A stretch of 64,000 nucleotides of DNA from Hydrangea macrophylla (taxonomy: Eukaryota > Streptophyta > Magnoliopsida > Cornales > Hydrangeaceae), in assembly GCA_033977485.1 (NCBI GenBank), contig CM066994.1:25698681-25762680 (forward strand). Reading direction: 5' to 3'. The translations under genes and the position numbers were made by a program. The stretch's first letter is position 1. Each line of letters opens with the position of its first letter. The notes under the pieces are model-generated. The model saw nothing but the letters and a program-made list of their open reading frames with translations. It was not told the DNA's origin and made no database searches. This document shows positions 62,201 to 64,000 of this stretch, piece after piece.

Positions 62201-62681
62201 GTCGGTGATGCGATCTTTATGTGGCGTTCGTCTAGGCGACATGGATATGGTGGCCTTTGATGGTATTCTTAAGGAGATTAAGTCGCTTGGTGACTTTTGT
62301 GGTTCCGACATAAGGTGGTTGGAGCAGCGTCTTGCTCTGGTTAAATCGTGCTTATTTGTTCGGGGTGCTCAAGTGACGGTGGGACTGTGTGATGGGAGAC
62401 TTGCAGAGTTAGAAGGAGAAGAGCGGCGATGCGTTGATAGTATGCGGGCGATAGAGGCAGAGATGTCGTCGTTGAGGGCCAGGCTATTAGTCCATCAATC
62501 ACAAGGAGAGGCCATCAAATTGTCGATGACTGAGTTTAGTGAAAAGAGGGAAAGAGTGCTGAAATTGTGTGAGGATGAGCAGTTGCGGTCGACGGTGTCT
62601 TCTGACTTGTCCGCCGAGGGTTATGTGGTTGGTGATTTGTTCTCAGATGAGGAGATGGCGTTTCTTCATCGACAGTCTTGA
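59256..62681 (+). CDS. Plant mobile domain (PMD) protein with C-terminal GW+GV/coiled-coil module
   Basis: Two exons, 59256-61088 and 61191-62681, join in phase 0 to 1107 residues. Exon 1 is a PMD (MAIN/MAIL-type; often annotated 'PP7 long form homolog') at ~120-560: CWRDLANVSRVESDMVTLIS, HTFITAWGEFTPTLEDVSVL (147-166), then GPSFRWFGVAAILSRG (~283). Exon 2 has a basic SSKRKRLRKGG (~623), an acidic Glu-rich stretch (~690-730), a Ser/Ala-rich linker, and from ~900 the module found in the neighbouring small genes: MWRGV, LEMVYGRYPGTF, IRWLEQRLALV, coiled coil, and YVVGDLF. PMD proteins occur as host genes linked to silencing and meristem maintenance, and inside transposons. Here no transposase or RT is seen nearby. 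A 5'UTR intron may end at 59250 (aaatgtag). Confidence 0.85.
61089..61190 (+). other. Intron of the PMD gene
   Basis: 102 bases, GTAAAAAAAAAG donor and a T-rich tttttttttag acceptor. Both flanking exons are open in the same phase. Without splicing the frame stops at 61173-61175. Confidence 0.8.
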
Positions 62682-62776
62682 TGTGGCTCTATTTTATATG
62701 CATTTTTGTATAGTGACTTTGGTGCTCGTAGGTGGTAAGTGATTATTACTGACGACGGTTGTATCAGCTGTTTGAC

Positions 62777-62807
<31 letters not shown>

Positions 62808-63176
62808 GAACGACGGCTCCATCTATTGCTTCTCTATGGTTTTTTTTTTTGTTTTTTTTTTTTAAAAAAAAATGCTATACATGTGTGTTAGAGACACTCT
62901 TTTGTCTTTTAGTCCTAGCGATGGGCATCAGTTATAATGTATAAAGTATTACTAGTGAACCCGTGATGATTTTGTAAAGTGATCTAGAAAGTAAATCACG
63001 GGCTTTGTTCAAATAGATTTGGGTGTAATCACGTGTTTATGCAAAATGGGCAGCTATGTGAATATTTGACATGTGTCAGTATTGTGTAAGGGTATGTGTT
63101 TATTTTTTGTAATATAAAAAGGGGATTGGTCTGTTCTAAGGCGTGCATAAATATCAATAAGGTAGAGGGCTAAACC
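62682..63176. other. Spacer with T28 tract and promoter of copy 3
   Basis: Contains a run of about 28 T at 62780-62807 and a second T-rich tract at 62840-62863. AATATAAAAAGG at 63110-63121 is a good TATA box about 60 bases before the ATG at 63177. Confidence 0.55.
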
Positions 63177-63869
63177 ATGGCTGACTCTTCACGAGCGTCC
63201 AACCTAGTGCCGAGGCAGCCACGTTTACCGGCGAGATTTGGTGATGTGCTAGGGGGTTGGCGAGGCGTCCTTGTACGAGAAGAACTGATCCCTCACTTGG
63301 AAAGAGTATACGTGAACTATCCACAGACTTTTATAGGGTTAGCCTATATGGATCAACAAGAACGGTTACTGGCCTGCGGAATGTTAGGTAACGTAATCTT
63401 AGATCTGTATAGGACTAACCTTGGTGCCGCCACTTATGACTACATGCAAAATGTGAGAGGAAGTGTTCATGACATGACCACGCAGGGACTGCGACTGTTG
63501 TGGTTGACGGAGCATCTTGATATGGTAGTATTACTTCGACAATTTGTAGAGGCACGGCGGAGGAGGCAGTTTGAAGAGAGGCAACTTGCCTCGGCTAGTG
63601 AGAATTATCGGAGAGCTCGAGTGGAGTTGGTGACAACAGCAGGGCAATGGAGGAGAACAGGCGTACCTCGTACAGCGCAACAAGAAGCTCGAGCGCTGCG
63701 GCTTCAAGCGGCTGTAGATCATGGTGAGGGGGAATGTAAGATGTACGAGGAGAGATTGGCGCGGGCAAGGATTGTTGAGCAGCGCTCGAGGGCCGGCATT
63801 ATTACCGATGATGTTGATAATGAAACATTGGTGATTGTAGGTTTGTTTGTGGAACAAGGGGATGCTTGA
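63177..63869 (+). CDS. Small GW+GV/coiled-coil protein, copy 3
   Basis: A single-exon frame of 230 residues. Module: ARFGDVLGGWRGVLV (19-33), LERVYVNYPQTFIGL (40-54), LGNVILDLYRTNLGA, LLWLTEHLDMV (near 104-114), then a long Arg/Glu/Ala-rich helix likely to form a coiled coil, and the end ETLVIVGLFVEQGDA. It is more diverged from copies 1 and 2 than they are from each other and lacks their DTGLF end, but keeps a GLF. It lies 495 bases after the PMD gene on the same strand, with its own TATA box at 63110. The function is unknown. The start is preceded by the same FGDV-type residues as copy 2, supporting the chosen ATG. Confidence 0.72.
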   Translation: MADSSRASNLVPRQPRLPARFGDVLGGWRGVLVREELIPHLERVYVNYPQTFIGLAYMDQQERLLACGMLGNVILDLYRTNLGAATYDYMQNVRGSVHDMTTQGLRLLWLTEHLDMVVLLRQFVEARRRRQFEERQLASASENYRRARVELVTTAGQWRRTGVPRTAQQEARALRLQAAVDHGEGECKMYEERLARARIVEQRSRAGIITDDVDNETLVIVGLFVEQGDA

Positions 63870-63886
63870 GCATAAGGTTGTAATCT

Positions 63887-63890
<4 letters not shown>

Positions 63891-63919
<29 letters not shown>
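63891..63919 (+). repeat. Poly-T tract of about 29
   Basis: A near-pure T run follows the stop codon of copy 3 by about 20 bases. Comparable runs lie at 57839-57865 and 62780-62807. Confidence 0.9.
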
Positions 63920-63921
<2 letters not shown>

Positions 63922-63984
63922 TGATGGGTCTGGTTTGCAAGTGTTTTCCTCTCTCTTTTTGTGTATATAGTGATAATGTGGCGA

Positions 63985-63995
63985 ATATAAAAGGA
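63985..63995 (+). promoter_or_regulatory. TATA-like box at the window edge
   Basis: AATATAAAAGG resembles the TATA box of copy 3 (AATATAAAAAGG) and may serve another family member beyond the window. Confidence 0.35.
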
Positions 63996-64000
63996 AAGTT

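Overview
This is nuclear DNA from a flowering plant, probably a woody eudicot. The evidence is GT-AG introns in every intact multi-exon gene, AT-rich intergenic DNA, Ty1/copia retrotransposons primed by a tRNA-Met-like site, many MITEs and hAT-type elements, and gene families typical of land plants (DnaJ-DUF3444, Cf-9-type receptor-like protein, MMD1-type PHD protein, plant mobile domain). I cannot name the species from the sequence.

Layout. 0.3-15.1 kb is a nest of decayed Ty1/copia elements. A plus-strand element A (277 to about 3200) is cut off by a minus-strand element C. C is itself split by a minus-strand element B (5146-13703) with two LTRs of about 1.49 kb, a primer binding site, a polypurine tract and a near-perfect 5-bp target duplication. 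15.1-19.6 kb is intergenic repeat DNA. 19.6-22.8 kb holds an intact DnaJ-DUF3444 gene with a 5'UTR intron and a short uORF. 26.26-28.95 kb holds a five-exon TMEM256/DUF423 membrane protein gene whose last intron carries a 406-bp tandem duplication. 29-34.8 kb is MITEs and two non-autonomous hAT elements with 8-bp target duplications. 35.18-38.27 kb is an MMD1-like PHD-finger pseudogene (minus strand, at least seven lesions). 40.46-41.26 kb is an F-box-associated-domain pseudogene. 41.9-43.1 kb is a decayed retroelement with a retropepsin. A third hAT element lies at 45.5-46.2 kb. 47.06-50.40 kb is an intact receptor-like protein gene of 1001 residues. 51.36-51.69 kb is a TRIM miniature retrotransposon, and 51.96-52.11 kb a fold-back MITE.

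The most unusual part is 55-64 kb. It holds a plus-strand cluster of a large plant-mobile-domain (PMD) gene (two exons, 1107 residues) and three small single-exon genes. All three small proteins and the C-terminal ~200 residues of the PMD protein share one module: GW+GV, then LExVYxxYPxTF, a helical stretch, a WL..HLE motif, a coiled coil, and a C-terminal GLF/DLF end. The cluster sits among long poly-T tracts, a field of TCGTCGAATGGGG repeats and a fragment of a further copy, and it probably continues past the right edge. I read it as a locally duplicated PMD-linked family, possibly of transposon origin. By eye the shared module recalls the non-MATH coiled-coil half of plant MATH-CC (RTM3-like) proteins, but this needs a profile search.

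The intact genes are not obviously functionally linked. The window is ordinary plant gene space heavily filled with mobile elements, plus this one unusual cluster.
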